Shown here in pieces: positions 1 to 9,004 of a stretch of DNA of 64,000 nucleotides (its first letter is position 1; each line of letters begins with the position of its first letter). Location: contig JAEWAB010000003.1 of the NCBI GenBank assembly GCA_023391875.1, positions 149,129-213,128 on the forward strand, read 5' to 3'. This DNA is from Bacillota bacterium (GTDB lineage Bacteria; Bacillota; Clostridia; Oscillospirales; Ruminococcaceae). Both the position numbers and the translations under genes were made by a program. Below the pieces are notes generated by a model. The model did not search any database. It saw only the letters and a list, made by a program, of their open reading frames with translations, and was not told the origin of the DNA.

Positions 1-735
1 ATATTCTGATACATTTTTCGTGATATGAATAGCGTCTCTTTGTGACCAATCCAGTGTATCGATTGACCATAGAACCATTTTTAAGTTTAAATCTTTGAAA
101 TCGGATATGACATTATCATTTATATCTCCGTAAGGGGGCCTCGCAAAGGATGGAGTGACGCCGGTAATACTTTTTAAAATATTGTTTGTATCGGTTAACT
201 CTTTTTTCACCTGTACAGAAGACATGGCCGTAAGCTTAGTGTGTGTAAAGCAATGACTGCCTACAAAGTTTTTATTTGCGTATGCTTTTTTGACTATATC
301 CTCAAAATCCTTTATCTTTTCACCAATAAAGAAGAAATTTCCGCAGACATTGTTTTCTGCTAAGATATCCACTATTTGCGGCGTTATGGTATTATCAGGC
401 CCATCGTCAAAGGTTAAATAAACGGTATTACTTTGCGGCTGATCGTTTAAAAGAACCACATCCGGATATTCTTCGCCATAGGCCTTGGCTTCGTCTCTCC
501 ATCTTTGCATACTTTCTACCGAATTTGAGCTTAGCTTATTCGAAACGCCATAGACGTCATAAACAACGTTCGCTGTTTTATCAGCCGAGGAGAATTCACT
601 ATTGGCAGAGGGTACACCATTCGTCGACGCAACCGAATGGGTGGAACTTATATAGGAGGAATCTTTTACGTAATTACAGCCGGTACAAGTAAATATAGTC
701 AGCGTAATAATTAAATTCAAAATAATTCTTCTCAA
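1..735 (-). CDS. Secreted polysaccharide deacetylase (NodB domain), 3' end outside window
   Basis: Only the first 245 residues are present; the frame is open to the left edge. It begins at a TTG codon (733-735) with a GAAGG ribosome site just upstream; I see no ATG that fits better. Residues 1-20 are hydrophobic and end in TGC, so Cys20 may be a lipoprotein anchor. A Ser/Thr/Asn-rich linker follows. The NodB fold starts near residue 100 with TFDDGPDN (108-115; general-base Asp and metal Asp), SHCFTHTKLT (160-169; the two metal His) and RPPYG (199-203). The family removes N- or O-acetyl groups from peptidoglycan, chitin or xylan at the cell surface. The substrate cannot be told from sequence. 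Confidence 0.88.
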   Translation of the reverse strand, partial: MRRIILNLIITLTIFTCTGCNYVKDSSYISSTHSVASTNGVPSANSEFSSADKTANVVYDVYGVSNKLSSNSVESMQRWRDEAKAYGEEYPDVVLLNDQPQSNTVYLTFDDGPDNTITPQIVDILAENNVCGNFFFIGEKIKDFEDIVKKAYANKNFVGSHCFTHTKLTAMSSVQVKKELTDTNNILKSITGVTPSFARPPYGDINDNVISDFKDLNLKMVLWSIDTLDWSQRDAIHITKNVSEY

Positions 736-910
736 TAAGAGACCTTCTTCAATTACCAATAATCATGAGATAGCTTCGCGGTAATATTGGGATAAATACT
801 GTATACTATCGCATATAAATAATTTTCTTCTTTTCCATAGTATCATGATATCCAATTATTTTCGGCACATACACGAAGCAAACTAAGAGCAGTGAGCCTA
901 TAAAAATAAT

Positions 911-940
911 GCGAAGTTCAGTGTTTCTCCTGAACTTCGC
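911..940 (-). terminator. Hairpin terminator downstream of the uxa genes
   Basis: Eleven-base perfect stem GCGAAGTTCAG (911-921) with CTGAACTTCGC (930-940) around an 8-base loop. Read on the minus strand it is followed by ATTATTTTTA, a U-rich tail, so it probably ends the long rha/uxa transcript that comes from the right. Confidence 0.6.
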
Positions 941-969
941 ATTAAAGCTATCACCCAATTGAGATTAAA

Positions 970-1092
970 ATGGAGCGAAAAGAACACAGATCTCCCGGAT
1001 ATGGAGCTAAAGTCTGTACAGTGTATTACTATGGAAAACAGATAGTTAAGGATATCCCGGTATTCGGAAAGGCTATGCTTAATAAACTCTTC
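970..1092 (+). pseudogene. Remnant of an ISL3-family transposase N-terminus
   Basis: A short reading frame of about 40 meaningful codons encodes VYYYGKQIVKDIPVFGKAML. It resembles the stretch just after the N-terminal zinc finger of ISL3-type transposases (general form HDYRxQxIKDxPxFGK). The usual zinc-finger cysteines and everything downstream are missing; the frame runs on into antisense of uxaA. I read it as a decayed insertion-sequence fragment, not a functional gene. The match is from memory of the family and is short. Confidence 0.4.
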
Positions 1093-1115
1093 GCCGATAC
1101 CCTTGCACCTCTGCT

Positions 1116-2600
1116 TTACAGCGTCACCCCGTCTTTAAAGATGGCGATACCCCGGTATCCTGACTTCTCGGTGCAGGTGGCCTTGCCCGAGGCTGTCTCA
1201 ATCACCAGCCGCAGCAGCCGCTCGGCGGCTTTATAAAGCGGCTCGCCCTCGGCGACAGTGCCGGCGTTAAAATCGATCCAGCCGGGCTTTTTGGTAAAGA
1301 GCGCGCTGTTGCTGGAGATCTTAATCGTAGGAACCGGCGCGCCGAAGGGCGTGCCCCTGCCGGTGGTAAAGAGGAGTATCTGCGCGCCCGCGGCCGCAAG
1401 CGCTGTCGCGGACACCAGATCGTTTCCGGGGCTGGCTAGTAGGGTAAGCCCGTGGGCACGCGCCTGCTCAGCATAGCCGATAACGTCCGAAACCGGCGCC
1501 GTACCGCCCTTTTGCACGCACCCAAGGCTTTTGTCCTCCAGCGTGCTGATGCCGCCCTGCTTGTTGCCGGGGGAAGGGTTTTCGTACACGACCTGCCCGT
1601 GCGAGACAAAGTACTGCTTAAAGCCGTTTATCATCCCAACAATCTTCTCATAAACCTGCTCGTCGGCGGCCCGGTTCATCAGGATGGTCTCTGCGCCGAA
1701 CATCTCGGGCACCTCGGTGAGGATGGTGCTGCCGCCTTTGGCGATCAGCAGGTCGCTGAACGCGCCGACAGTAGGGTTTGCGGTAATGCCCGAAAGCCCG
1801 TCGCTGCCGCCGCACTTCATACCGATGGTAAGCTCCGAAACCGGCAGCGGCTCGCGCTTGGCGGCCCCGGCATAAGCTGCGAGCACCCGCAGCGCGTCGC
1901 TGCCCGCGGCAATCTCATCCTCCACCTCCTGGCAGACCATGAACTTTACCCGCCGTTCGTCCCACTCGCCCAGAACCTCCCGAAAGGAGGATACGGTATT
2001 GTTTTCGCAGCCAAGCCCGACCACCAGAACCCCGCCCGCGTTCGGATGCCGCACTAACGCTGCCAGCAGGCGCTGCGTGTTCTTATGGTCGTCGCCCATC
2101 TGGCTGCAGCCGTACGGGTGGGGAAACGCGTATACCCCGTCTATGCCAAACTCTTGGGCTAAGTGAGCATTTTCCCGTGCCAGCCGCTCCGCCACATCGT
2201 TTACACAGCCCACTGCCGGTATAATCCACAACTCGTTGCGCACACCCGCCCTGCCGTCGCTGCGGCGGTAGCCCATAAACGTTTCGGGTGTTGACTGTGT
2301 GACCGGTGTTATGGCGGGGCGATAGGTGTAATCCGCTTCCTCAGAGAGCGCGGTGGCGAGATTACTCACATGCACCCATTCGCCGACGTCAATATTCCTT
2401 TTCGCGGTGCCAATCGGGTAGCCATATTTAATAATACTTTCTCCTGCCCGAATGGCACGAACGGCAAATTTATGCCCCTGCGGGATGTCGTCCTTCAGGA
2501 TAACCTCCGTATCACCAACCGGCAGTGACATACCCGCCGTCAGTGGGCTTAACGCGACGGCAACATTATCGTTTTTGTTAATCTGTATAGCCTCCGGCAA
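1116..2600 (-). CDS. uxaA: Altronate dehydratase UxaA
   Basis: Dehydrates D-altronate to 2-keto-3-deoxygluconate, the last step of the galacturonate branch in the cytosol. About 494 residues, the normal full length. The N-terminal SAF-like domain opens with AIQINKNDNVAVAL and is followed by the large UxaA C-terminal domain with GYRRSDGRAGVRN, PHPYGCSQMG, GLGCENN and MKCGGSDGLSGI, containing the conserved cysteines expected for iron binding. Last gene of the rha/uxa run, 33 bases after uxaB. An upstream GTG (2607-2609) touches the AGGAAGGA ribosome site, so the TTG at 2598-2600 is preferred as start; the GTG remains possible. Confidence 0.93.
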   Translation of the reverse strand: MPEAIQINKNDNVAVALSPLTAGMSLPVGDTEVILKDDIPQGHKFAVRAIRAGESIIKYGYPIGTAKRNIDVGEWVHVSNLATALSEEADYTYRPAITPVTQSTPETFMGYRRSDGRAGVRNELWIIPAVGCVNDVAERLARENAHLAQEFGIDGVYAFPHPYGCSQMGDDHKNTQRLLAALVRHPNAGGVLVVGLGCENNTVSSFREVLGEWDERRVKFMVCQEVEDEIAAGSDALRVLAAYAGAAKREPLPVSELTIGMKCGGSDGLSGITANPTVGAFSDLLIAKGGSTILTEVPEMFGAETILMNRAADEQVYEKIVGMINGFKQYFVSHGQVVYENPSPGNKQGGISTLEDKSLGCVQKGGTAPVSDVIGYAEQARAHGLTLLASPGNDLVSATALAAAGAQILLFTTGRGTPFGAPVPTIKISSNSALFTKKPGWIDFNAGTVAEGEPLYKAAERLLRLVIETASGKATCTEKSGYRGIAIFKDGVTL

Positions 2601-2633
2601 AATGCTCACTTCCTTCCTACGTTATATTCTTGC

Positions 2634-4112
2634 TCAAAGCAGCTTAGCGATGGCGTCTTTCATGCCAAGCGCCGCAATCTGATTCAGATAATCAGTTACT
2701 AAGGCCTCAAAGCCCGGAAGGACTCCAAGGTCTTCACCCCAAAGTTTAACGTCAGAGCAGACGGCGTGCACCAGTTCAGCGGTGCCACTCTCTTTATGTG
2801 TGTAAAACAGCTCAAGCACCGAGCGGGTATCGTTGACACAGTATTCTTCCTCCCCGCGCTTGGCTACCAGCCCCGCGTCCTCCAGCCGCACGCCGCGGTA
2901 GAAGGCAAGGTACGCCGCAAAGCTGAACACAATGCGCTTTGGCAGGCTGCCGAAGCGCTCTGCATATTCCTTTAGGCTCGGCAGCACGCGCGCGCGCCAT
3001 TTGGATGTTGAATTAAGCGCGATGGCAAGCAGGCTGTGGTCGATGAACGGGTTTTGGAAGCGCTCGGTCACCGAACCCGCAAACGCCTCGAGCTCCTCGC
3101 GGGGCAGGCTCAGGGTTGGGATAATCTCCTCATGAATCGTCTTTTGCATGAACGTGCGGATGGTCTCATCCTCCATGCACTCACGCACGATATTCTTGCC
3201 CGCCAGATAAGCCGCCAGCACCATGCTGGTGTGTGCGCCGTTTAGGATGCGCACCTTGCGCTGCTTGTAAGGAAGATGGTCGGGCACAACCCGCACCGGC
3301 AGGCCCGCTTTCGCGAAGGACAGCTCCTCTTCAAGGCTTTTCGGCCCTTCGATAACCCACAGGCCGAACACCTCGCCCGTATCGAGCAGCTTATCCTCGT
3401 AGCCGTTTGCCTCATTAAGCCGCTCCGCCTCCGCGCGTGGGTAGCCGGTAACGATGCGGTCCACCAGCGTGTTGCAGAACAGTACTTCTTTTTTTACCCA
3501 GTCGTAAAAATCATCCTCCAGCTCCCACAGCCGGATGGTCTCATTGACGCAGCTGCGCAGCTCGTCGCCGTTATGGTCAATCAGCTCGCAGGAGAGCACA
3601 ACTAGTCCGTGCCCTACCCCAAAGGCCTTGTACCGCTCATAAAGAAATCTCGTGAGCTTTGCGGGAAAGGCGGACGGGGGCGCGTCGTTAAACCGGCAGG
3701 TGTCGTCAAACACAATACCTGCCTCGGTGGTGTTACTGACGATATACCTCAGGTCGGGGTTGTGTGCGCAGGTAAGCAAAGCCGCGTAATCTTCGTAGGG
3801 GTTGATTGCCCTGCTGATGCAGCTGACAACGCGTTTTTCCTCCGCCTTTTCGCCGCCCTCAAACCCGCGCAGGTAGAGGGTATACAGCCCCTGCTGCTCG
3901 TTTAAAACATCGGCAAGGCCCTGAGCGATGGGCTGCACGACAACCACCGAGGTGTCGAAACCGCAGCGCTCGTTGGCAACGTCTATAAAATAATCAACAA
4001 AGGCGCGCAGGAAGTTGCCTTCGCCAAACTGCAGCACCCTTTCCGGCGTGCCGCGCCGAACAATGCCCTGATAGCCGCTCTGCTTTAAGGTTTCATTATT
4101 TAGCTGCTTCAT
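2634..4112 (-). CDS. uxaB: Tagaturonate reductase UxaB (altronate oxidoreductase)
   Basis: NADH-dependent reduction of D-tagaturonate to D-altronate. It has 492 residues, typical of the long-chain mannitol dehydrogenase family. The Rossmann part carries RVLQFGEGNFLRAFVDY near residues 25-41 and VVVVQP; the C-terminal helical domain carries KVRILNGAHTSM (near 290), whose Lys/Asn/His set forms the active site of this family. The start ATG has AAAGGAG upstream. It sits between uxaC and uxaA, which matches the pathway order isomerase, reductase, dehydratase. Confidence 0.93.
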   Translation of the reverse strand: MKQLNNETLKQSGYQGIVRRGTPERVLQFGEGNFLRAFVDYFIDVANERCGFDTSVVVVQPIAQGLADVLNEQQGLYTLYLRGFEGGEKAEEKRVVSCISRAINPYEDYAALLTCAHNPDLRYIVSNTTEAGIVFDDTCRFNDAPPSAFPAKLTRFLYERYKAFGVGHGLVVLSCELIDHNGDELRSCVNETIRLWELEDDFYDWVKKEVLFCNTLVDRIVTGYPRAEAERLNEANGYEDKLLDTGEVFGLWVIEGPKSLEEELSFAKAGLPVRVVPDHLPYKQRKVRILNGAHTSMVLAAYLAGKNIVRECMEDETIRTFMQKTIHEEIIPTLSLPREELEAFAGSVTERFQNPFIDHSLLAIALNSTSKWRARVLPSLKEYAERFGSLPKRIVFSFAAYLAFYRGVRLEDAGLVAKRGEEEYCVNDTRSVLELFYTHKESGTAELVHAVCSDVKLWGEDLGVLPGFEALVTDYLNQIAALGMKDAIAKLL

Positions 4113-4132
4113 GGTATGCTCCTTTTATCCGC

Positions 4133-5533
4133 CTAAAAGTTAAAATACTGCATGGCGTTGTGATAAGAGATATCCTCCACCATCTTGCCGAGTGCGGGGA
4201 TATCGGCAGGGTACTCCCCATTGTCTACCCAGCTGCCGATGAGGTCGCAGAGGATGCGGCGGAAGTACTCGTGCCGGGTATAAGAGAGAAAGCTGCGCGA
4301 ATCGGTGAGCATCCCGACAAAGCAGCCCAAGAGGGACATGTTGGCGAGGTTTGTCAACTGCTCGCGCATACCGCTCTTGGTGTCGTTAAACCACCAAGCC
4401 GCGCCGTGCTGCACCTTTCCCGCGACGCCGCCGCCCTGAAAGCAGCCGATTGCCGAGGTAATCGCCGCGTTGTCGCCGGGGTTGAGGGAGAAGATGATGG
4501 TCTTGGGCAGCAGGGCGTCACGGTTGAGGGTATCCAGCAGGGCGGTAAGCCCCGACATACAGTCGGCGTTGTTGATGCAGTCAAAGCCGGTATCCGGCCC
4601 CAGCGCCTGAAAACCGCTGCTGTTTACGTTGCGCAGCGCGCCGAAATGAATCTCCATCACCCAGCCGAGGCGGGCGTATTCCCTGCCCAAAAAGAGCAGC
4701 AGCGCATACTGGAACGCGTTGATCTCATCTGTTGTCAGCGCCGCGCCGCTTAAGCGTTTTTTGAGTATCTCGTCGAGCTTCTCGGGCTTTGCGGGCGCGT
4801 ATACCACCCGGTTAATGCCGTGGTCGGAGGCGCGGCAGCCCATCGACGCAAAGTACTCCATGCGCACCTTTAGCGCCGCATACAGGCCGGCCATATCTTC
4901 GATGTTGACACAGGAGGCCGCAGAGAGCTTCTGCAGATACGCTGCAAAGCCCTCCCGCTCGATGTAGACGGCCTGGTCTGGCCGCCATGCGGGCACCACC
5001 TCTACAGCAAAGCGCTCGTCGTCACGGATGGCCTTGTGGTGTTCGAGGATGTCCACCGGGTCGTCGGTGGTGACGATAACGGTGACATGCGATTGTTCGA
5101 TAATGCCGCGAACGCTCATGTTCTCCTGCTGCAGCACGCGGTTGCAGTGCTGCCAGATTTCTTCGGCGGTGTCGCCGCTTAACGTGAGCTCACAGTTAAA
5201 GTAGCGCCGCAATTCCAGGTGGCACCAGTGATAAATGGGGTTGCCGATGGCCTTGGGCAGGGTATGCGCGAAGGCGAAGAATTTCTCCTTATCGCTCGCA
5301 CCGCCCGTAATATAATATTCGTCCACGCCGTAGGTACGCATCAGGCGCCACTTATAGTGGTCGCCGCCCAGCCAGGCCTGCGTAATGTTCTCAAACCGGC
5401 GGTTCATGGCAATTTCAGCGGGATTGATGTGACAATGGTAGTCGATAATCGGCATTTTAGCCGCGTAGTCGTGGTAGAGGGTCTTGGCCGTCTCGCCGGA
5501 TAAAAGAAAATCCCGGTCCATAAACTGTTTCAA
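4133..5533 (-). CDS. uxaC: Glucuronate/galacturonate isomerase UxaC
   Basis: Isomerises D-galacturonate to D-tagaturonate (and D-glucuronate to D-fructuronate); an amidohydrolase-fold enzyme. About 466 residues. Family signatures include FMDRDFLLSGETA at the N-terminus, IIDYHCHINP (metal-type His pair), DHYKWRLMRTYGVDE and the C-terminal RSFLSYTRHEYFRRILC. A GAGGTG site lies six bases before a TTG codon (5531-5533), giving the family-typical MKQFMD start; a GTG at 5542 would lie inside the ribosome site. No uxuA/uxuB follows, so the genes are dedicated to the galacturonate route. Confidence 0.94.
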   Translation of the reverse strand: MKQFMDRDFLLSGETAKTLYHDYAAKMPIIDYHCHINPAEIAMNRRFENITQAWLGGDHYKWRLMRTYGVDEYYITGGASDKEKFFAFAHTLPKAIGNPIYHWCHLELRRYFNCELTLSGDTAEEIWQHCNRVLQQENMSVRGIIEQSHVTVIVTTDDPVDILEHHKAIRDDERFAVEVVPAWRPDQAVYIEREGFAAYLQKLSAASCVNIEDMAGLYAALKVRMEYFASMGCRASDHGINRVVYAPAKPEKLDEILKKRLSGAALTTDEINAFQYALLLFLGREYARLGWVMEIHFGALRNVNSSGFQALGPDTGFDCINNADCMSGLTALLDTLNRDALLPKTIIFSLNPGDNAAITSAIGCFQGGGVAGKVQHGAAWWFNDTKSGMREQLTNLANMSLLGCFVGMLTDSRSFLSYTRHEYFRRILCDLIGSWVDNGEYPADIPALGKMVEDISYHNAMQYFNF

Positions 5534-5579
5534 TGGATCCACCTCGTATTCATGACCTGATTCAATCAGTGTTTGTACA

Positions 5580-5683
5580 TAATACTAATTCCAATAAGAA
5601 ATATTACGTAAAAATTCTTCACAAAAGGCATAAATTCAACCTTTTGCTCGAATTTTTCTATATTTCTAATTGTAATAAGTATA
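5580..5683 (+). repeat. Palindromic dispersed element, copy 1 (104 bp)
   Basis: Runs from TAATACTAATTCC to GTAATAAGTATA. The two ends are imperfect inverted repeats (about 21 of 24 matching) and the interior is also self-complementary (AAAAATTC with GAATTTTT; CAAAAGG with CCTTTTG), so the whole element can fold into one long hairpin. Near-identical copies lie at 35975-36079, 37662-37766 and 58676-58766. Ends at TA dinucleotides, as in MITEs moved by IS630/Tc1-type transposases. It lies upstream of uxaC. Confidence 0.85.
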
Positions 5684-5701
5684 AGCGGGAAAATGGCTGA
5701 C

Positions 5702-5766
5702 GGGCGGGAGGCCGAATGTCCTCCATTGCGTTTTGCGCCATGGATACAGGCTTTGCTCTCCCGCCC
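5702..5766 (-). other. Stable stem-loop in the spacer before uxaC
   Basis: Outer stem GGGCGGGAG (5702-5710) with CTCCCGCCC (5758-5766), nine perfect pairs. Inside is a second hairpin, TCCAT (5722-5726) with ATGGA (5740-5744), extended by GCG/CGC. No U-run follows on the minus strand, so it is more likely an RNA processing or stabilising structure inside the polycistronic message than a terminator. Together with the repeat copy it accounts for most of the 304-base gap 5534-5837. Confidence 0.5.
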
Positions 5767-5837
5767 CGCCACATGTAGCCCGTGGATGAGTAATGTCTCG
5801 TTTAAAGCAATCTATATGAATGATTGAGCTACCAAGG

Positions 5838-7508
5838 TTAAAGGGTCTTTAAGTCATATTCCCCGTAATTCGGAGGAACAATTCCCGGGTTCTCGACACT
5901 CACAAAACCATCACCGGTATAGTGAAGCGTTTCGTTGCCGGAGGCATGAAAGGAAACCGCGCGGCCGTCAGGTAAGCGAATCTCCCCGTCAACAGGCTGC
6001 ACCGTCATGCCGATGACAGACTTAAGGCTGCCGGAGCGGTCGGTAACCAGCCGGATTCCGTGCGGGAAGGCGTAGAGCTGCTGCCCGTTCTTATACACAA
6101 AAGAGCCTTCGCGCTCGTTGACTAACTCAAACAGCGCCCCGTCTACGGCACGGCTGTAGCCCGTTTCCTCGGCCACAATCTCGCCGTGGTCGATGCCGCC
6201 CGGAATAACCGAGGTAAAACATAGCTCCTTCTGCGGGGTGGGGTAGATGCCGCACATGCGCTCGAGATAATCGAGCACGCACAGCATGGTGGGGGTGTAG
6301 TTATCGGCATACCCCTCGCAGCCCATCCACGCGCTTAAGCCGCCTGAGAACTTTTCAAACCGTGAGAGGGCCGTGAGAATGGGGTGCATGATCCACGTCA
6401 GCTCTACATAGCGGCGATGGTATTCAAAAGCGTGCGGCAGGCGAATCTGGGTTAAGAAGCTGATCTGCCCCGACCAGCTGTTGTACTGGATGAACGGGCT
6501 GAAGCCGGGTTCGTCCATCGCGATGGTGGTGATGGGGTACCGGGAGAAGAACTTTCGGGTATTGAGCAGGTAGCGGCGCAGGGCGTCCTCAAACATCTCG
6601 TCGTTGCAGGCCTCGCAGGCAAACACGCGGATGAGGTTATCCGACTGCAGCCGCACGAAGCGGTCGAGCTTATCTCGGTCGTAGAAGAAATGGTCCTGCG
6701 CGTCGTAGCAGTATTTCATCAGGCTGTTACGGGTCTGCTCCGCCTTCTTCGCCCACACGCTGCCGTCCTCTCCCAACTCCTGTGCCATACGCTGCAGATA
6801 CTTGCGCTGGCAGTACACGTTCGCCGTCATATCGGGCGCCAGGAAGGGCAGGATCGGCGAATTGGGGTCGTAACGGGCGGGGTCTGCCATGTAGGGGGTA
6901 TCGGGCACATGCCAGAACCGCGGGGAGGCGTCGTGGCCGGTATCAAAGGTGCAAAAGGCCTCCACGCAGCCGGTTTTGCGGGTATCGCGGTGGGTGGCCA
7001 GCCACTCGTCGTTGCGGGCGATGGCGTCATACATCTTTTTAAGGAACGCCTTATCCCCGCTTAAGCAGTAGTGGGTCCACACGCTTCGGGCAAGCGGGGT
7101 AACCATCTGCACCTGACGGTGGTTTGCCCCCGCGGCGGTAATCTTATAGGGCAGCAGGCCGTCCTCCCGTATAAAGTCGGCGAACAGCTCAAAACTCGAT
7201 TTTGCCGCGTCCGGGCAGAAGCGGGAAAGCAGCTCGGAGTTGATGGTGCCGGTACTTTCCAGCCAGCAGCCGATGAAATCCGCGCCCTCCAGCAGCATGG
7301 GGCGGCCTTGGGCAACCGAGGGGACGATACAGTCCATTAGATCGTGCACGGCCTTGTAGTATACATTCTCTATCTTCGGATGGGACGATACAAACTTCAC
7401 ACCGGAATGCAGAAATTCATCCAAAGCGTCTCGTCCGGTGTCCTGCTTAAGCGCGCCGACACGGCTGTTAACATCGGTCTCGCGCAGCTTTGATAATATC
7501 GTGCTCAT
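5838..7508 (-). CDS. Intracellular (alpha/alpha)6-barrel glycoside hydrolase, MGH1/GH63-like
   Basis: 556 residues, no signal peptide, so the protein is cytosolic. The central 400 residues look like a clan-GG style six-hairpin barrel: HRQVQMVTPLARSVWTHYC, then TFDTGHDASPRFW (the acidic motif resembles the catalytic-acid loop DxxxxDxSPRW of GH63/GH37-like enzymes) and YNSWSGQISFLTQIRLP (YWxGxxW-like). A beta-rich C-terminal 100 residues follow. Start ATG at 7506-7508 has a perfect GAGGAGG site; an upstream ATG would place that site inside the gene. It lies between the GH4 galacturonidase and uxaC, so it probably trims the same imported oligosaccharide. The exact family and substrate were not recognised. 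Confidence 0.7.
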   Translation of the reverse strand: MSTILSKLRETDVNSRVGALKQDTGRDALDEFLHSGVKFVSSHPKIENVYYKAVHDLMDCIVPSVAQGRPMLLEGADFIGCWLESTGTINSELLSRFCPDAAKSSFELFADFIREDGLLPYKITAAGANHRQVQMVTPLARSVWTHYCLSGDKAFLKKMYDAIARNDEWLATHRDTRKTGCVEAFCTFDTGHDASPRFWHVPDTPYMADPARYDPNSPILPFLAPDMTANVYCQRKYLQRMAQELGEDGSVWAKKAEQTRNSLMKYCYDAQDHFFYDRDKLDRFVRLQSDNLIRVFACEACNDEMFEDALRRYLLNTRKFFSRYPITTIAMDEPGFSPFIQYNSWSGQISFLTQIRLPHAFEYHRRYVELTWIMHPILTALSRFEKFSGGLSAWMGCEGYADNYTPTMLCVLDYLERMCGIYPTPQKELCFTSVIPGGIDHGEIVAEETGYSRAVDGALFELVNEREGSFVYKNGQQLYAFPHGIRLVTDRSGSLKSVIGMTVQPVDGEIRLPDGRAVSFHASGNETLHYTGDGFVSVENPGIVPPNYGEYDLKTL

Positions 7509-7558
7509 TTTTACCTCCTCGTCCGCCATGCGGACACAATTCGACAGGAAAAAGATTC

Positions 7559-8962
7559 TTACGCTATTACCTCGTTCCAGCCTGCGGGCAGGTAGTTGGC
7601 GGTCGCTTTCATCATCTTCTTAAGCAGCGCCTCGCCGTCCTTTTCGTCTACGCGGCTCATGAGCGGGTCGTTTAAAAAGGTGGCAAGCGCCAGCTTATAG
7701 TCGCAGTCTATGGTGGCGCGTAGGGTGTTCTCCTGATTGCAAACATGGCGAATAACCAGCGCCTGAACGCCGCCGGGCAGCTTTCCTGCCTGCAGCGGCA
7801 GAATCTCACCGCGCCTGAATAGGGCATTGGTCTCTACCACGGCGCCCAGCGGCAGGTTGGCAATCTGGCCGCGGTTGGGCAGGTTTACGTTGCTTACCAG
7901 CTCGCCCAGACCGAGCAGCGCCTTGATGAGCAGGTGGCCCTCTTCGCCCGAGGGGGTGAGGTCGATGGGCTCCTTGCCGCTTACAAGGGCGGCACTGCGG
8001 GCAAGGCGCTGCTTTAAGTCGTTTACGCGCCAGTCCACGCCGGTAAGGCCGAACATCCAGCCGGTGACGGTGGCGGGGTCTTTCAGGTACCACGGCGGCA
8101 TAAACTCGGCCAGATGCCGGTCACCCGCCGCGGCGATGAGGCCGTAGCGGCGGAACAGGTCGAACTTTACGCGGTGAGCACTCTTAAAGGAGTTGTTCAT
8201 CCAGTTGTTATCCTCGCCCTTGGCAAAGCCGGATTCATAGTATTTATCTGCGAACTCTTTATACAGCGGGAAAAGGTCCATACCCTCGTAGCTTGCGCTG
8301 TCGAGCCATGTAAAATGGTTGATGCCAAGCACGTTTACCTTAATCTCCTGCCGCGTAACGCCCGCAATGCCGATCTTATCCTCCAGCATGGAGGCGAGCA
8401 GCTTCTGCGTGCCGAATACCTCATGGCAGCAGCCGAAGGCGCGAACCTCGGGGAACACCTCATACAGCGTGCGGATGCAAAGCGCCATGGGGTTGGTGTA
8501 GTTGATGACCCATGCCAGGGGCGCGTAATCGCGTATCGCCTCAGCGATGGTCACATACATCGGTATAGTGCGCAGAGCGCGTATAAAACCGCCGGGGCCC
8601 ACGGTGTCGCCCACCGACTGCCACACGCCGTAGGATTCGGGTGCGTGCACGTCGGAGCGCATCTCCTCAAAGGTACCGGGCAGTATTGATATCACCACAA
8701 TGTCGGCGCCCGTAAGAGCGTCTTTTAAAGAGTCGGCAACCTCGTATTTCCAGTGGGCTGCCGCCTGCGGATGGGCAGAAATCTTGTTGCCGATAATCGC
8801 GTTATCCTCGGCGGCCTTACGGTCGATATCATACAGGCGCACCGTACCTTCCATCTGGCTGTCCATCGCCAGGTCTTTCATAAACCCCCATGCCCAGCCG
8901 CGGCTTCCGCCGCCGATATAGGCAACATTCAGGCCGCTAACGTTTGTGTTATTGTATATCAA
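7559..8962 (-). CDS. GH4 family glycosidase, probable alpha-galacturonidase (LplD-like)
   Basis: NAD- and Mn-dependent glycosidase of family GH4 acting on the non-reducing-end sugar by an oxidation-elimination mechanism. About 467 residues. The dinucleotide site AYIGGGSRGWAW is at the N-terminus; INYTNPMALC, CCHEVFG (metal Cys/His) and GINHFTW (metal His) follow. The W near the glycine loop and the neighbours (uxaC/B/A) favour the LplD-type subgroup, which releases galacturonic acid, over 6-phospho-glucosidases; no PTS gene is nearby. The start is taken as TTG 8960-8962, six bases after GAGGTG; GTG 8971 lies within that site. Confidence 0.85.
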   Translation of the reverse strand: MIYNNTNVSGLNVAYIGGGSRGWAWGFMKDLAMDSQMEGTVRLYDIDRKAAEDNAIIGNKISAHPQAAAHWKYEVADSLKDALTGADIVVISILPGTFEEMRSDVHAPESYGVWQSVGDTVGPGGFIRALRTIPMYVTIAEAIRDYAPLAWVINYTNPMALCIRTLYEVFPEVRAFGCCHEVFGTQKLLASMLEDKIGIAGVTRQEIKVNVLGINHFTWLDSASYEGMDLFPLYKEFADKYYESGFAKGEDNNWMNNSFKSAHRVKFDLFRRYGLIAAAGDRHLAEFMPPWYLKDPATVTGWMFGLTGVDWRVNDLKQRLARSAALVSGKEPIDLTPSGEEGHLLIKALLGLGELVSNVNLPNRGQIANLPLGAVVETNALFRRGEILPLQAGKLPGGVQALVIRHVCNQENTLRATIDCDYKLALATFLNDPLMSRVDEKDGEALLKKMMKATANYLPAGWNEVIA

Positions 8963-9004
8963 AGAAAACACCTCGATCGTTTCTACAGATAGCCTGTTTT
9001 AATA

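Larger units (their letters stand above)
736..1115. other. Intergenic region between deacetylase and uxaA
   Basis: This 380-base stretch holds the AT-rich promoter region of the minus-strand deacetylase (about 740-860), a terminator-like hairpin (911-940) and a decayed transposase fragment (970-1092), both listed separately. Nothing else was recognised. Confidence 0.5.

Noticed and set aside
5566..5772. Small protein containing FVKNFYVIFLIGISIM
   Set aside because: The hydrophobic peptide is encoded by the palindromic element itself and recurs only as part of it, without a ribosome site.
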